From Frateuria edaphi (GTDB taxonomy: Bacteria > Pseudomonadota > Gammaproteobacteria > Xanthomonadales > Rhodanobacteraceae): a stretch of DNA of 64,000 nt. Position numbers and translations under genes: made by a program. The notes beneath the pieces are model-generated. The model had not been told where the DNA came from and did not search any database. It was given only the letters and a program-made list of their open reading frames with translations. This document shows positions 1 through 10,089 of the stretch, piece after piece. The stretch covers positions 2,914,001-2,978,000 of the forward strand of contig NZ_CP088251.1 in assembly GCF_021117405.1 (NCBI RefSeq). The letters run 5' to 3'. Each line of letters begins with the position of its first letter. Position 1 is the first letter of the stretch.

Positions 1-2853
1 CACCACGTCGCAATCTTTCCAGACGCCACGCTCCAACAGTTCCATCTCTCGCGCCTGTTCGGCCAGGCCCGGTACCGCCTGCACTTCATTGCGAAGCCGC
101 ATGCGCCGGAAATGCAGGTCATGGCCGAAATAGAGCAGCCTGGCCTCGGAGCGGCTCCGCACGGCCTCGATGTACTTGCGGGCTACATAGGGCCGGCTGA
201 GCATGACGTGCCGCAAGGCCGAGCCGTATTCGGCCATGTACTTTTCGAAGTTCCCGGCCCAGGCCTGACCATAGATCACCTCGATACCCATCTGCTGAAG
301 CTGCCGCGCATAGGGCTTGTCGTACCAGAGGTTGTCGGGCCAGAACACGACGCGTAATCCCAGCGAGCGCATGGAGCGCATGAAGTCGACCATGACCCGG
401 GAACCGGCATCCTGGTCCGGCTGGGGTATGTAGTGGTCGACAATCAGGATGCCGGGGCGGGAACTGCCCCGGTCGCGCGCCAGATGGAGCCTAGCGGGAT
501 CATGGGTGTGCTGGTTTTTCAGGGCGCCGGCCCAGCGCTCCATGAATTTCTGCCGGTTGATGACCTGGTGTGCCTTGACACCCTGGCTTTCGTCGGTTCC
601 GTGCGAAACCCCTTCATGGTGAATCACCACTGAAAATGGCGTGTAATAGACCTTCCGGCCGGACTCCCTGATCTTGAATGCAAGATCCGTGTCTTCGTAG
701 TACGCGGGCGCGTAGCGCGCGTCGAAACGACCCAGCTCTTCGAACACGTCCCGCCGGATCAGCAGCGAGGCGCCCGAGCAATAGTCGGCTTCGCGCACAT
801 AGTTATATTCCGGAGCCTCGGGGTCCTGCAGCCTTCCGTAGTTCCATCCGTCGCCGTCGTTCCAGATGATGCCGCCAGCCTCCTGCAGGCGCCCATCCGG
901 ATAGACCAGCTTGGATCCGACCATGCCGCAGTCGGGATGGTCACGAAAGACCTCCAGCATGGCGTCGAGCCAGCCCTCGCTGACTTCGGTGTCGTTGTTG
1001 AGAAAGTAGAGGAACTCGCCACGAGCCAGCCCGGACGCGCGGTTGCACGAGAGCACGAAACCGAGGTTTTTCTCGTTCTCCTCGTACCGCAGCCCCGGAA
1101 CACCCGACAGCGCATCGATCTGGGGATCACCCGACGCATCCTCCATCACCAGCACCTCAACGGGAACCTGAGGTAGATGGTCGCGGATGGAGCGAAGGCA
1201 TGCGGCGGTTACCGGCAGGTTGCCGTATCCGGGGATGATGATGCTGACTTTGGGCGAGTGATAGCTCGGAAACGTCAGGCCCGCCAGCAGGTCCTCGGGA
1301 CGCGAAGCGATCTCACCGGCCCGGGCAACCTTCTTCGCGTCGTCCAGAGACGGATTCCCGGCCACCGGCGCGCTCCCGGAACGGGCGATCATGCGGTTCA
1401 TGCGCCGCTGCGCAGTTATCGCACGGAGCGTGGCGATATCGCCCCGAAGCAGCATCGAGAGGACGCGGATCGGGCGGGTGATGCGCCAGGAGTTCGAACG
1501 CAGGAGCCGGTCGTATTGCTCCCTTTGCGCGAGCAGCTCGCCACCAAGTCGATCAGCCTTGGCCCTCAACCGTTCCTGCTCGCTCTGCAGGGAGGTGATC
1601 AGCTCGTTCCGGTCGTGCAGCTCGCAATCGAGGGATTGCGCCCAGGCGGCAACGGTCTCGTGCTCGGTACGCAGCTTCTCCATCTGCTTGGCCGTGGTCT
1701 CAACGTTGGCCCTCAACCGTTCCTCCTCACTCTGCAGGTACGCGATTCGCTCGTCCCGGTCGTGCACCTCGCGATCGAGGGAATGCGCCCAGGTGGCAAC
1801 GGTCTCGTGCTCGGCCCGCAGCGCCTCCATCTGCTTGACCGTGGCATCCAGTTCCCTGTCCAGGGACTTTCCCCACGCGGCAACCGCTTCGTGCTCCGCA
1901 TGCAGCGCATCCAACTGCTGGCGTGCCCCGTCCAGCTGTGCGTTGGCCTCGTCCACTTTGGCCTGCAAATGGTCCTGGACGGATTTCGGACGCAGGGCTT
2001 CCACCAGGGGCGAACGGAAATCGTCCCGCTCGAGAAGCCCGCCCAGCCGAGCGCTCAACATGTCCCAGCCATTCCCGCTGCGCTCGATCTCGCGGCACGC
2101 CGCATGGATGTCCTGAACGTCCTTGCGCCAGCCTGCGGGCACCAGGTCACGTTCGGGGGAATAGACCTCATGCCTCATCTGCGCATCCAGGTGCGCGTCG
2201 ATCTGCCCGGCACACTTCTCGCTCGGCACCGGCCAGTCCCAGCCCAGGCATGTGGTCAGGCGTCGCATGCATTCGCGCCAGTCAGAAAGTAGCGACTCGT
2301 AACCCACCGCACAGCGGACGGTCCCCTCGGAGGCCGCCACAGACTCGGCAAGGTGGCGGAGCCAAAGCGTCGCGCCGACCGGTGCGCCGAGGTCGTTCCG
2401 GCGATTGAGTGAGGCGATGACTTCCGAAGGCTGCCGGAACGCCACCACCACGCCGACTTCGGTACCGGTCCGCTTCAGTGCGGACAGCCAGAGGGGGAGA
2501 AACCTGCAGATGCGAGGGTCCTTTACCGCCCACAAGGGGGCCTGCCCGAACTCGCGCTCGATGAGTTCGAGCAGTTCATCCGCATAACCGGCATCGACCG
2601 CAAGCTTCAACCAGTCATCCGGGAGGGGCCGCGGGTCATCCCACGCGGACCCCAGCTGGGCCAGAAGACGTTCGTGGAAATCCACGACCGCCTGGTTTTC
2701 CCAGAACCCCTTCGCGTTGTCCTCGGCCGCCGGGGTCAGTCGAGCGCCCAACTCGGCGCCGTGCAGGTTGACAAGCCGCGTCAAGGCCGAGGTTCCGCTC
2801 CGGTGCATGCCGGCAATCAGAAGTGCCCTCGACTGGTTTTTCTCCCGATTCAT
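1..2853 (-). CDS. Multidomain sulfotransferase / coiled coil / glycosyltransferase (C-terminus off the window edge)
   Basis: The frame is open from ATG 2853 through 951 codons to base 1, so the protein is larger than what is seen. Residues 1-250 look like a sulfotransferase-type P-loop domain, with [15 protein letters not shown] near residue 13 and KDPR near 106. Residues about 320-480 are a coiled coil built on a repeated unit (LRxEHETVAxWAxSLDxEL). A GT2 domain starts near 530 (VSIIIPGYG, then [10 protein letters not shown] near 620 and EDTDLAFK). A third domain starts near 800 ([19 protein letters not shown]) and resembles the start of a GT4-like or related glycosyltransferase. The position beside metB and rml genes suggests O-antigen assembly at the inner membrane and possibly sulfation of the glycan; that part is inference. 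Base composition is visibly less GC-rich than the housekeeping genes, in line with a variable lps locus. Confidence 0.85.
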   Translation of the reverse strand, partial: MNREKNQSRALLIAGMHRSGTSALTRLVNLHGAELGARLTPAAEDNAKGFWENQAVVDFHERLLAQLGSAWDDPRPLPDDWLKLAVDAGYADELLELIEREFGQAPLWAVKDPRICRFLPLWLSALKRTGTEVGVVVAFRQPSEVIASLNRRNDLGAPVGATLWLRHLAESVAASEGTVRCAVGYESLLSDWRECMRRLTTCLGWDWPVPSEKCAGQIDAHLDAQMRHEVYSPERDLVPAGWRKDVQDIHAACREIERSGNGWDMLSARLGGLLERDDFRSPLVEALRPKSVQDHLQAKVDEANAQLDGARQQLDALHAEHEAVAAWGKSLDRELDATVKQMEALRAEHETVATWAHSLDREVHDRDERIAYLQSEEERLRANVETTAKQMEKLRTEHETVAAWAQSLDCELHDRNELITSLQSEQERLRAKADRLGGELLAQREQYDRLLRSNSWRITRPIRVLSMLLRGDIATLRAITAQRRMNRMIARSGSAPVAGNPSLDDAKKVARAGEIASRPEDLLAGLTFPSYHSPKVSIIIPGYGNLPVTAACLRSIRDHLPQVPVEVLVMEDASGDPQIDALSGVPGLRYEENEKNLGFVLSCNRASGLARGEFLYFLNNDTEVSEGWLDAMLEVFRDHPDCGMVGSKLVYPDGRLQEAGGIIWNDGDGWNYGRLQDPEAPEYNYVREADYCSGASLLIRRDVFEELGRFDARYAPAYYEDTDLAFKIRESGRKVYYTPFSVVIHHEGVSHGTDESQGVKAHQVINRQKFMERWAGALKNQHTHDPARLHLARDRGSSRPGILIVDHYIPQPDQDAGSRVMVDFMRSMRSLGLRVVFWPDNLWYDKPYARQLQQMGIEVIYGQAWAGNFEKYMAEYGSALRHVMLSRPYVARKYIEAVRSRSEARLLYFGHDLHFRRMRLRNEVQAVPGLAEQAREMELLERGVWKDCDVV
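1561..1905 (-). repeat. In-frame 147-bp tandem repeat encoding the coiled coil
   Basis: The segment beginning ggccctcaaccgttcc at 1561 recurs at 1708, exactly 147 bp (49 codons) apart. The inner landmark ggcaac-ggtctcgtgctcgg recurs at 1648 and 1795, and in a diverged form at 1879, 84 bp (28 codons) further. The gene therefore carries two full 49-residue heptad-type units and one shortened unit. All spacings are multiples of three, so copy-number change would keep the frame. Confidence 0.85.
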
Positions 2854-2880
2854 GAACCTACCTTTTCACATTGCATTGAG

Positions 2881-2904
2881 CCCGACGGCGGCCCTGCCGT
2901 CGGG
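2881..2904. terminator. Stem-loop between the metB-type gene and the glycosyltransferase gene
   Basis: A 9-bp perfect stem (cccgacggc / gccgtcggg) with a 6-nt loop lies downstream of the metB-type stop codon. No T-run follows on the minus strand, so it may be an attenuating or processing hairpin and not a full intrinsic terminator. Confidence 0.4.
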
Positions 2905-3023
2905 TAAGTCTTCTCGGCGACCTGCACCATCCGCTTTCGACCTCGGTCGGCACCGGCAACCTGGATGTCGACGCCGGCCCGGCAATTCGTTCGACAGAGG
3001 CCAGATCCGCCCTGCCCTAACGC

Positions 3024-4187
3024 TCAGCGCAGGGCCGCATCCAGTTCGCTACGCAGATCCGCGATGTCCTCCACGCCTACCGACAGCCGCACCAGGCCAT
3101 CGCTGATGCCAAGCCGCTTGCGATTTGCCGGGGGCACCGAGGCATGCGTCATGATGGCCGGGTGCTCTATCAGGCTCTCGACGCCGCCCAGCGATTCGGC
3201 CAGGGCGAAAAGTTCGCAGCGTTCCAGCATCCTTCGGGCTCTGCGCAGACCGCCTTTTACCTCGACAGAAATGATGCCGCCGAAACCGTGCATCTGCCGG
3301 CGCGCCAGCGCATGCTGCGGGTGCCCCTTCAGGCCCGGGTAGATCACGCGCTCGATCGCAGGGTGCTTCTCCAGCCACTGCGCCAGTTCCAGCGCACCCT
3401 GGCAGTGGGCCTTCATGCGCAGGTGCAGCGTCTTGAGGCCGCGCATGGCCAGGAAGGCATCGAACGGGCCGGCAATGGCGCCGACGGAGTTCTGCAGGAA
3501 GGCCATCCGCTCGGCCAGTTCCCCGTTGCCGGCGACCACGATGCCGCCGACCATGTCCGAATGGCCATTGAGGTATTTGGTGGCCGAATGCAGCACCAGG
3601 TCGGCGCCGAATTCCAGCGGCCGCTGCACCATCGGCGAGCAGAAGGTGTTGTCCACCACCAGGATCAGCCCGTGCTTCTTCGCGAAGGCGGCGACCTTGG
3701 CCAGGTCGACCAACTTGAGCATCGGGTTGGTCGGCGTCTCGGCCCAGATCATGCGGGTATTGGGCTTGAGCGCGGCCTTCAGCGCCTTGGCGTCGTTCAG
3801 ATCGATGAAATCGAAATCCAGGCCCGCCGAGCGCCGGCGCACCCGCTCGAACAGCCGGTAGCTGCCGCCGTACAGGTCGTCCATGGCGATCACGTGGCTG
3901 CCCGAGTCGAGCAGGTCCAGCACCGTGGCCGCCGCGGCCAGCCCGGAGGCGAAGGCGAAACCGGCCACGCCGCCTTCCAGGTCCGCCACGCAACGCTCGT
4001 ATGCCATGCGCGTCGGGTTCTGCGTGCGCGAGTATTCATAGCCCTTGTGCTTGCCGGGGCTCTCCTGCACGTAGGTCGAGGTGGCGTAGATCGGCGTCAT
4101 GATCGCGCCGGTGCTGGGGTCCGGATGCTGACCGGCATGGATGGCCCGCGTTCCGAGTCCCAGGGTCGAATCGGCTTTTTTGGTCAT
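3024..4187 (-). CDS. metB: Cystathionine gamma-synthase / gamma-lyase family PLP enzyme
   Basis: A 387-residue Cys/Met-metabolism PLP enzyme acting in the cytosol, either joining cysteine to an activated homoserine or cleaving cystathionine. Family hallmarks are clear: TPIYATSTYVQ near 31, the YSRTQNPTR motif, SGLAAAATVL at 81-90, ETPTNPML near 160, and the PLP lysine in LHSATKYLNGHSDM (Lys204). The ATG at 4187 is preferred to one 60 bp upstream because MTKKADSTLGLGTRAIHAGQ is the usual N-terminus. It is divergent from rmlB. In Xanthomonas the lps locus is bounded by a gene named metB, which fits this position. Whether it acts as synthase or lyase cannot be read from sequence; the cbs gene at 16631-18001 would pair with a lyase in reverse transsulfuration. 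Confidence 0.9.
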   Translation of the reverse strand: MTKKADSTLGLGTRAIHAGQHPDPSTGAIMTPIYATSTYVQESPGKHKGYEYSRTQNPTRMAYERCVADLEGGVAGFAFASGLAAAATVLDLLDSGSHVIAMDDLYGGSYRLFERVRRRSAGLDFDFIDLNDAKALKAALKPNTRMIWAETPTNPMLKLVDLAKVAAFAKKHGLILVVDNTFCSPMVQRPLEFGADLVLHSATKYLNGHSDMVGGIVVAGNGELAERMAFLQNSVGAIAGPFDAFLAMRGLKTLHLRMKAHCQGALELAQWLEKHPAIERVIYPGLKGHPQHALARRQMHGFGGIISVEVKGGLRRARRMLERCELFALAESLGGVESLIEHPAIMTHASVPPANRKRLGISDGLVRLSVGVEDIADLRSELDAALR

Positions 4188-4363
4188 GGCTAGGTCGTTT
4201 GCTCGCGCACCTGCCCAACGGGCAGCACTGTATGAGGGGGCCGCCATCTTAACCGCGAACCCGGGTTTTGCCTTAATCGCCCGGGTACTTCTCCGGCCAG
4301 GACAACACTTTCGAGTGCCCGCGGTGGCACAATGCGGAGTTTGGAAAACTTCCCAGTGAGCCT

Positions 4364-5413
4364 ATGGAAACCTTGCTCGTTACCGGCGGCGCCGGCTTCA
4401 TCGGTGCCAACTTCGTCCTGCAGGCGGTCGCCGACGGCCTGCGCGTGGTCAACCTGGACAAGCTGACCTACGCCGGCAACCTCGACACCCTGGCCTCGCT
4501 CGAAGGCAGCGACCGGCACCTGTTCGTGCAGGGCGACATCGGCGACCGCGCACTGGTGGCACGGCTGCTGGCCGAACACCGGCCGCAGGCGATCGTCAAC
4601 TTCGCCGCAGAGTCGCACGTGGACCGTTCGATCGACGGCCCGGCTGCCTTCGTGGAAACCAACGTGGTCGGCACGCTCGGCCTGCTCGAAGGCGCCCGCG
4701 ACTACTGGCGCGGCCTGGAGAACGACGCCCGCGAGGCCTTCCGCTTCCTGCACGTCTCCACCGACGAGGTGTACGGCTCGCTCGGCGCCGAGGGCAAGTT
4801 CAGCGAGACCACGCCCTACGCGCCCAACTCGCCCTATTCGGCCTCCAAGGCGGCCTCCGACCATCTGGTGCGGGCGTTCCACCACACCTACGGCCTGCCC
4901 ACGCTCACCACCAACTGCTCGAACAACTACGGGCCCTACCAGTTCCCCGAGAAGCTCATTCCGCTGGTGATCCAGAAGGCGCTGGCCGGCGAGCCGCTGC
5001 CGGTGTACGGCGACGGCATGAACATCCGCGACTGGCTCTACGTGGGCGACCACTGCAGCGCGATCCGCCGCGTGCTCGAGGCCGGCCGCGTGGGCGATAC
5101 CTATAACGTGGGCGGCAACGCCGAGCGCGAGAACCTGACCGTGGTCAAGACCATCTGCGCGTTGCTCGACGCGCGCCGGCCGCTGGCCGACGGCCGGCCG
5201 CGCGAATCGCTGATCACCTTCGTGAAGGACCGTCCTGGCCACGACCGGCGCTACGCGATCGACGCGGGCAAGCTCAATCGCGAACTGGGTTGGTCGCCGA
5301 CGCACACTTTCGAGAGCGGAATGGCACACACCGTCGACTGGTACCTGGCGCACCAGCTGTGGGTGCAGCGCGTGCTGGACGGCAGCTACCGCATGGAACG
5401 GCTGGGATCGTGA
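4364..5413 (+). CDS. rmlB: dTDP-glucose 4,6-dehydratase
   Basis: This 349-residue extended short-chain dehydrogenase makes dTDP-4-keto-6-deoxyglucose, the second step of dTDP-L-rhamnose synthesis. The Rossmann glycine motif TGGAGFIG is at residues 6-13, [10 protein letters not shown] near 130 carries the catalytic Asp-Glu pair, and [12 protein letters not shown] near 157 holds the Tyr-x3-Lys. [14 protein letters not shown] and RPGHDRRYA are typical of RmlB. It opens a tight operon rmlB-rmlA-rmlC-rmlD with a 10-nt gap to rmlA. The ribosome binding site is weak. The C-terminal tail after the usual end ([18 protein letters not shown]) is ordinary for the family. Confidence 0.97.
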   Translation: METLLVTGGAGFIGANFVLQAVADGLRVVNLDKLTYAGNLDTLASLEGSDRHLFVQGDIGDRALVARLLAEHRPQAIVNFAAESHVDRSIDGPAAFVETNVVGTLGLLEGARDYWRGLENDAREAFRFLHVSTDEVYGSLGAEGKFSETTPYAPNSPYSASKAASDHLVRAFHHTYGLPTLTTNCSNNYGPYQFPEKLIPLVIQKALAGEPLPVYGDGMNIRDWLYVGDHCSAIRRVLEAGRVGDTYNVGGNAERENLTVVKTICALLDARRPLADGRPRESLITFVKDRPGHDRRYAIDAGKLNRELGWSPTHTFESGMAHTVDWYLAHQLWVQRVLDGSYRMERLGS

Positions 5414-5423
5414 GGAGCCACGC

Positions 5424-6311
5424 ATGAGCGCACGCAAGGGGATCATTTTGGCCGGCGGTTCCGGCACGCGGCTGTATCCGATCACCCAGGGCATCAGCAA
5501 GCAGCTGCTGCCGGTGTACGACAAGCCGATGATCTACTACCCGCTGGCGATCCTGATGCTGGCCGGCATCCGCGAAGTGCTGGTGATCAACACGCCGCAC
5601 GAGCAGGCACTGTTCCAGCGGCTGCTGGGTGACGGCTCGCAGTGGGGCATGGACATCCACTACGCCGTGCAGCCCTCGCCGGACGGCCTGGCGCAGGCGT
5701 TTTTGATCGGTCGCGAATTCCTCGACGGCGCGCCCAGCTGCCTGGTGCTGGGCGACAACATCTTCTACGGCGTGGGTCTGACCGAGCGACTGCAGCGCGC
5801 GGCGACGCGCGAGCGCGGCGCCACGGTGTTCGGCTACTGGGTGCGCGATCCGGAACGCTACGGCGTGGCCGAATTCGATGGCGACGGCCGCGTGGTGGGC
5901 CTGGAGGAAAAGCCCTCCAGGCCCAAGTCCAACTACGCCGTCACCGGCCTTTATTTCTACGACGAGCGGGCCTGCGACTTCGCCGCCTCGCTCAAGCCCT
6001 CGCCCCGCGGCGAACTGGAAATCACCGACTTGAACGGCTGCTACCTGGGCGAAGGCGCCCTGCACCTGGAGCAGCTTGGCCGCGGCTACGCCTGGCTGGA
6101 TACCGGCACGCACGAGTCGCTGATGGAGGCGGGCAACTTCATCCAGACCATCGAGCACCGCCAGGGCCTGAAGGTGTGCTGCCCGGAGGAGATCGCCTTC
6201 CTCAAGGGCTGGATCGGCGCCGAGCAGTTGCTGCGCCTGGCCGAGCCGCTGGCCAAGACCGGCTACGGGCAGTACCTGAAAAACCTGGTCAACCAGGGCC
6301 TGGTGCGATGA
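5424..6311 (+). CDS. rmlA: Glucose-1-phosphate thymidylyltransferase
   Basis: A 295-residue nucleotidyltransferase that joins dTTP and glucose-1-phosphate to give dTDP-glucose, the first step to dTDP-L-rhamnose. The pyrophosphorylase signature [16 protein letters not shown] is at residues 6-21, followed by [25 protein letters not shown] near 112 and [20 protein letters not shown]. Length and order match RmlA/RfbA closely. A ribosome binding site (gagg) lies before ATG 5424. Its stop codon TGA at 6309-6311 overlaps the rmlC start (ATGA), which suggests translational coupling. Feedback inhibition by dTDP-rhamnose is known for the family and not visible here. Confidence 0.97.
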   Translation: MSARKGIILAGGSGTRLYPITQGISKQLLPVYDKPMIYYPLAILMLAGIREVLVINTPHEQALFQRLLGDGSQWGMDIHYAVQPSPDGLAQAFLIGREFLDGAPSCLVLGDNIFYGVGLTERLQRAATRERGATVFGYWVRDPERYGVAEFDGDGRVVGLEEKPSRPKSNYAVTGLYFYDERACDFAASLKPSPRGELEITDLNGCYLGEGALHLEQLGRGYAWLDTGTHESLMEAGNFIQTIEHRQGLKVCCPEEIAFLKGWIGAEQLLRLAEPLAKTGYGQYLKNLVNQGLVR

Positions 6312-6865
6312 AGGTCATCCGGACGGCCATCCCCGGCGCGGCAGTGGTCGAGCCGCAGGTGCTCGGCGATGCGCGCGGCTTCTTCTACGAGAGCTTCAAC
6401 GAGTCGAAATATCGCGAGGCTGGCATCGACGTGCGCTTCGTGCAGTCGAACGTCTCGCGCTCGGCCCGCGGCGTGTTGCGCGGCCTGCACTACCAGTGGC
6501 CCAACCCGCAGGGGAAGCTGGTCAGCGTGCTCGAGGGCGAGGTCTACGATGTGGCGGTGGACATCCGCCGCGGCTCGCCCACCTTCGGACGCTGGGTCGG
6601 CGCGATGCTGACGGCCGAAAACCACCGGCATTTCTGGATCCCCGAAGGCTTCGCACATGGCTTCTGCGTGCTGTCGGAATTCGCCACCTTCAGCTACCAG
6701 TGCACCGCGCTGTACGAGCGCGAGCATGACGCGGGCATCCGCTGGAACGACGAGGACATCGCCATCGACTGGCCGGTCAGCGCCCCGCTGCTGTCGGACA
6801 AGGACCTCCGCGCACCGTTCCTGAAGGACGTGCCGCCCGAGCGCCTCCCCGTCTACTCGCCATGA
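6308..6865 (+). CDS. rmlC: dTDP-4-dehydrorhamnose 3,5-epimerase
   Basis: A 185-residue cupin enzyme that epimerises C3 and C5 of the 4-keto-6-deoxy sugar. Typical blocks are [15 protein letters not shown] near 22-36, [18 protein letters not shown] with the catalytic His near 62, [19 protein letters not shown], and [14 protein letters not shown]. The ATG at 6308 overlaps the rmlA stop, and its own TGA (6863-6865) overlaps the rmlD start, so the operon is fully coupled. There is nothing unusual in length or residues. Confidence 0.97.
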   Translation: MKVIRTAIPGAAVVEPQVLGDARGFFYESFNESKYREAGIDVRFVQSNVSRSARGVLRGLHYQWPNPQGKLVSVLEGEVYDVAVDIRRGSPTFGRWVGAMLTAENHRHFWIPEGFAHGFCVLSEFATFSYQCTALYEREHDAGIRWNDEDIAIDWPVSAPLLSDKDLRAPFLKDVPPERLPVYSP

Positions 6866-7794
6866 AAATCCTGCTGCTGGGCGCCAACGGCCAGCTTGGC
6901 CGCAGCTTCGTGGAGGACGGTGGTCTGGCTGCGCGCGGCGAGCTGGTGGTGGCCACGCGCGAGGGCACGTTGTGGGATGGCGAGCGCGCCGAAGTGGCTG
7001 ACCTGGCCGCGCCCGGCCTGGACGCGCTGCTCAATCGCGTGCAGCCGAAGCTCATCATCAATGCGGCCGCCTATACGGCCGTCGATCGCGCCGAACACGA
7101 AGAGCCGCTGGCCACGCGCGTCAACGGCGAGGCCGTGGGCGAACTGGGCGCGTGGGCTGCAGCGCACGGCGCGCTGGTGCTACATTACTCGACCGACTAC
7201 GTGTTCGACGGTGGCGCGCGTGTACCCTACCCCGTCGACGCGCCCACCGGCCCGCTGGGTGCCTACGGCCGCAGCAAGCTCGCGGGCGAAGCAGCGCTGC
7301 GCGCGAGCGGCGCCGACCATCTGATCCTGCGCACGGCCTGGGTGTACGCCCCGCACGGCCACAACTTTCTGCGCACCATGCTGCGCTTGGGCGCCGAGCG
7401 CGATGAGCTGCGCGTGGTCGCCGACCAGTACGGCGCGCCCACGTCCACCGCGTTGATCGTGCGCGGCTCGCTGGTGGCGCTGGACCGCTGGCAGGCCGAC
7501 CCGACCGCACCCCAGGCGTTGCTTGGCACTCACCACCTGGTAGCCAGCGGCCATACCAGCTGGCACGGTTTCGCCAATGCAATTTTCGATGAAGCCCACG
7601 TGCGCGGGCTGATTGCGAACAAGCCGCGGGTCGTGCCGATAGGCACCGCGGACTTCCCCACGCCCGCGCGGCGTCCCCTCTGGTCGGTGTTGGACAACGG
7701 AGGATTCGAACGGCATGTTGGCATCGCCCTGCCCGGATGGCGCGAAGGCCTACGCGAAATCGTCAACCTGTTGGCAAAACCCAAGGAAATCTAA
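6862..7794 (+). CDS. rmlD: dTDP-4-dehydrorhamnose reductase
   Basis: A 310-residue SDR enzyme that reduces the last intermediate to dTDP-L-rhamnose. GANGQLGR at residues 7-14 is the nucleotide-binding loop; NAAAYTAVDRAE near 69, STDYVFDGGARVPY near 110, and YGRSKLAGE near 135 with the Tyr-x3-Lys pair complete the active enzyme. It overlaps rmlC by four bases. A truncated second copy of its last two thirds lies at 9322-9978, beyond xanB. The N-terminal part here has no counterpart in that copy, so this is the functional gene. Confidence 0.97.
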   Translation: MKILLLGANGQLGRSFVEDGGLAARGELVVATREGTLWDGERAEVADLAAPGLDALLNRVQPKLIINAAAYTAVDRAEHEEPLATRVNGEAVGELGAWAAAHGALVLHYSTDYVFDGGARVPYPVDAPTGPLGAYGRSKLAGEAALRASGADHLILRTAWVYAPHGHNFLRTMLRLGAERDELRVVADQYGAPTSTALIVRGSLVALDRWQADPTAPQALLGTHHLVASGHTSWHGFANAIFDEAHVRGLIANKPRVVPIGTADFPTPARRPLWSVLDNGGFERHVGIALPGWREGLREIVNLLAKPKEI

Positions 7795-7823
7795 CCGCCT
7801 CAAGGCGGCTACAAGGAAAACCG

Positions 7824-9236
7824 ATGTTGATCCCCCTCATCCTCAGCGGTGGCAGCGGCACCCGGCTGTGGCCGGTATCCCGCAAGAACCTGCCCAAGCA
7901 ATTCCTGAACCTCACTGGCCACGGCACGCTTTTCCAGCAGACCTTGGCGCGCACGCGTCATCTGCCTGACCTGGCCCCGCCGATCGTGGTGGTGACGGAC
8001 GACCACCGCTTCCTCGCCGCCGAGCAACTACGCGAAGCCGGGATCGAGGACGCTACGATCGTGCTTGAGCCGCTCGCCCGCAATACAGGCCCGGCGATTG
8101 CGCTGGGCGCCCTGACAGCGCTTGAGCGCGATCCGCAGGCGTTGCTACTGGTGTTGCCCGCCGACCACCTGATCAGCCATGAGGAGCCATTCGGGCGAGC
8201 GGTCGAGGCCGCCTTGCGGCTTGCCAACGACGGCTGGCTTGTAACCTTTGGCATCCGCCCCGATCGTCCGGAAACCGGGTTCGGTTACATCCGCCGTGCC
8301 GAGCCGCTCGGCACGGACGCCTTCCGCGTCGGTCGTTTCGTCGAAAAGCCCGACCACGCGACCGCCGAAGCCTACCTGGCCGACGGCAGCCATGATTGGA
8401 ACTCGGGCATGTTTCTGTTCACCGCGGCCCGTTACATCGAGGAGCTCGGTCGCTATGCGCCGGCCATGCTTGATGCAGTACGCGCGGCGCACGTCACGGC
8501 GCGGCGCGATCTGGACTTCGCCCGGGTTGACGCGGAAGCTTTCACCCGCGTGCCCGATGGTTCCATCGACTACGCGGTAATGGAGAAAACCGACCGCGCG
8601 GCCGTGGTGCCGTTGAGCTGCGGCTGGAGCGATATCGGCTCCTGGTCGGCGCTGTGGTTGGCTGGCGAGCACGACGCCGAAGGCAACCTGCGCGAAGGCG
8701 ACACACTGGCGTTGGACACGCGCAACTGCTTGCTGCACTCGCACGAGCGCCACCTGCTGGCGGCCGTCGGCGTGGATGACCTGGTCGTGGTCAGCACGCC
8801 GGACGCCACCCTGGTCGCACACCGCGATGCCGCCCAGCAAGTCAAGCAAATCGTCGAAGAGCTCCAGCGCTCCGGGCGCAGCGAGCACTCGATCCACCGG
8901 GTCGTGCAACGTCCTTGGGGCAGTTACGATTCTCTCGAGTCGGCCGAGCGCTTCCAGGTCAAGCGCATCTTGGTCAAGCCGGGCGCCACCTTGAGCCTGC
9001 AGAAGCATCACCATCGCGCTGAGCACTGGATTGTGGTCTCTGGCACGGCCGAGGTCACTTGCGACGACAAAGTGTTCCTGCTCGGCGAGAACCAGAGCAC
9101 GTACATCCCGCTCGGCAGCGTCCACCGCCTGCGCAACCCGGGCAAACTGCCACTGGAGCTGATCGAGGTGCAGTCGGGCAGCTACCTGGGCGAGGACGAT
9201 ATCGTCCGCCTAGACGACGCCTACGGTCGCGCCTGA
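7824..9236 (+). CDS. xanB: Mannose-1-phosphate guanylyltransferase / mannose-6-phosphate isomerase
   Basis: A 470-residue bifunctional type II PMI-GMP supplying mannose-1-phosphate and GDP-mannose for LPS and exopolysaccharide. The nucleotidyltransferase signature ILSGGSGTRLWPVSR is at residues 6-20, followed by NLPKQFLNLTG; FVEKPD near 170 binds sugar phosphate. The C-terminal cupin (residues about 350-470) carries RPWGSYDSLE, LKPGATLSLQKHHHRAEHW and IPLGSVHRLRNPG, the isomerase metal site. ATG 7824 is chosen because a ribosome binding site (aagga, 7812-7816) precedes it and the family begins MLIPLILSGG. It sits 29 bp after rmlD, the order seen in the Xanthomonas rml-xanB cluster. Confidence 0.96.
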   Translation: MLIPLILSGGSGTRLWPVSRKNLPKQFLNLTGHGTLFQQTLARTRHLPDLAPPIVVVTDDHRFLAAEQLREAGIEDATIVLEPLARNTGPAIALGALTALERDPQALLLVLPADHLISHEEPFGRAVEAALRLANDGWLVTFGIRPDRPETGFGYIRRAEPLGTDAFRVGRFVEKPDHATAEAYLADGSHDWNSGMFLFTAARYIEELGRYAPAMLDAVRAAHVTARRDLDFARVDAEAFTRVPDGSIDYAVMEKTDRAAVVPLSCGWSDIGSWSALWLAGEHDAEGNLREGDTLALDTRNCLLHSHERHLLAAVGVDDLVVVSTPDATLVAHRDAAQQVKQIVEELQRSGRSEHSIHRVVQRPWGSYDSLESAERFQVKRILVKPGATLSLQKHHHRAEHWIVVSGTAEVTCDDKVFLLGENQSTYIPLGSVHRLRNPGKLPLELIEVQSGSYLGEDDIVRLDDAYGRA

Positions 9237-9321
9237 TACCCACCGGGGCCGAGGGGCACTGGAGCCCCTGGGCCGCGTTAGAGTAGCCCATGCGCACGAG
9301 ATGTGATCGCCTGCCGTCCCC

Positions 9322-9978
9322 GTCGGCGAACTGGGCGAGTGGGCCGCTGCGCACGATGCGCTCGTGCTTCGTTACTCCACCGACTACGTGTTCGACGGCA
9401 GCGCGAAGGTGCCCTACCCCGTCGACGCGCCTACCGGCCCGCTGGGCGCCTACGGCCGCGGCAAGCTCGCCGGCGAAGCAGCGCTGCGCGCCAGCGGCGC
9501 CGACCACCTGATCCTGCGCACGGCATGGGTGTACGCCCCGCACGGCCACAACTTCCTGCGCACCATGCTGCGCCTGGGGGCCGAACGCGAGGAGCTGCGC
9601 GTGGTGGCCGACCAATACGGCGCGCCCACCTCCACCGCGGTGATCGTGCGCGCCAGCCTGGCCCTGCTCGACCGCTGGTTCGCACGGCCCGGCGCACGCG
9701 CCTCGTTGCGCGGCACGCATCATGTGGTCGCCAGCGGCCATACCAGTTGGCACGGCTTCGCCAGCGCGATCTTCGACGAAGCCCATGCGCGGGGACTGCT
9801 CGCGCGCGTGCCCCGCGTGCTGCCGATCGCAACTGCCGACTATCCCACGCCCGCCCGCCGCCCGGCCTGGTCCGTGCTGGACAACACCGGCCTGGGCCAG
9901 TGGCTCGCAAGTCCGTTGCCCGACTGGCGCGAGGGCTTGCGTGAGGTGATGGACCGGCTGGCCGACCGGGTACCCTGA
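9322..9978 (+). pseudogene. Truncated second copy of rmlD (N-terminal third missing)
   Basis: From gtcggcgaactgggc at 9322 the frame matches RmlD from about residue 94 to its end (VGELGEWAAAHDALVLRYSTDYVFDGSAKVPYPVD split over two blocks, then YGRGKLAGE). The NAD-binding loop and first 90 residues are absent, and an in-frame stop lies at 9304-9306 with no good start after it except a GTG at 9364 without a ribosome binding site. By eye, DNA identity to rmlD is around 90% in the first 300 bp and lower towards the 3' end. The Tyr-x3-Lys survives, but without the Rossmann loop the product could not be a reductase. It is best read as a recombination scar. Confidence 0.88.
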
Positions 9979-10089
9979 CCGGCAGAAGGCTGCCGCCCCC
10001 ATCGTGAGGCCGGCATCACGCTGGCCGTGCTAGGTTCCGCCCGCCGCCAGCGCCAGGGGACTGTGCGACTCGCCAAAGGGTCGTGCGCC

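Noticed and set aside
1177-2292. Plus-strand open frame of 371 codons with internal repeats
   Set aside because: It is the antisense image of the 147-bp coiled-coil repeats of the glycosyltransferase gene.
9252-9269. Hairpin aggggc / gcccct after xanB as a terminator
   Set aside because: The stem is only 6 bp and no T-run follows.
9364-9978. A functional short RmlD paralogue starting at GTG 9364
   Set aside because: The NAD-binding loop is absent, no ribosome binding site precedes the GTG, and homology begins upstream of it at 9322.
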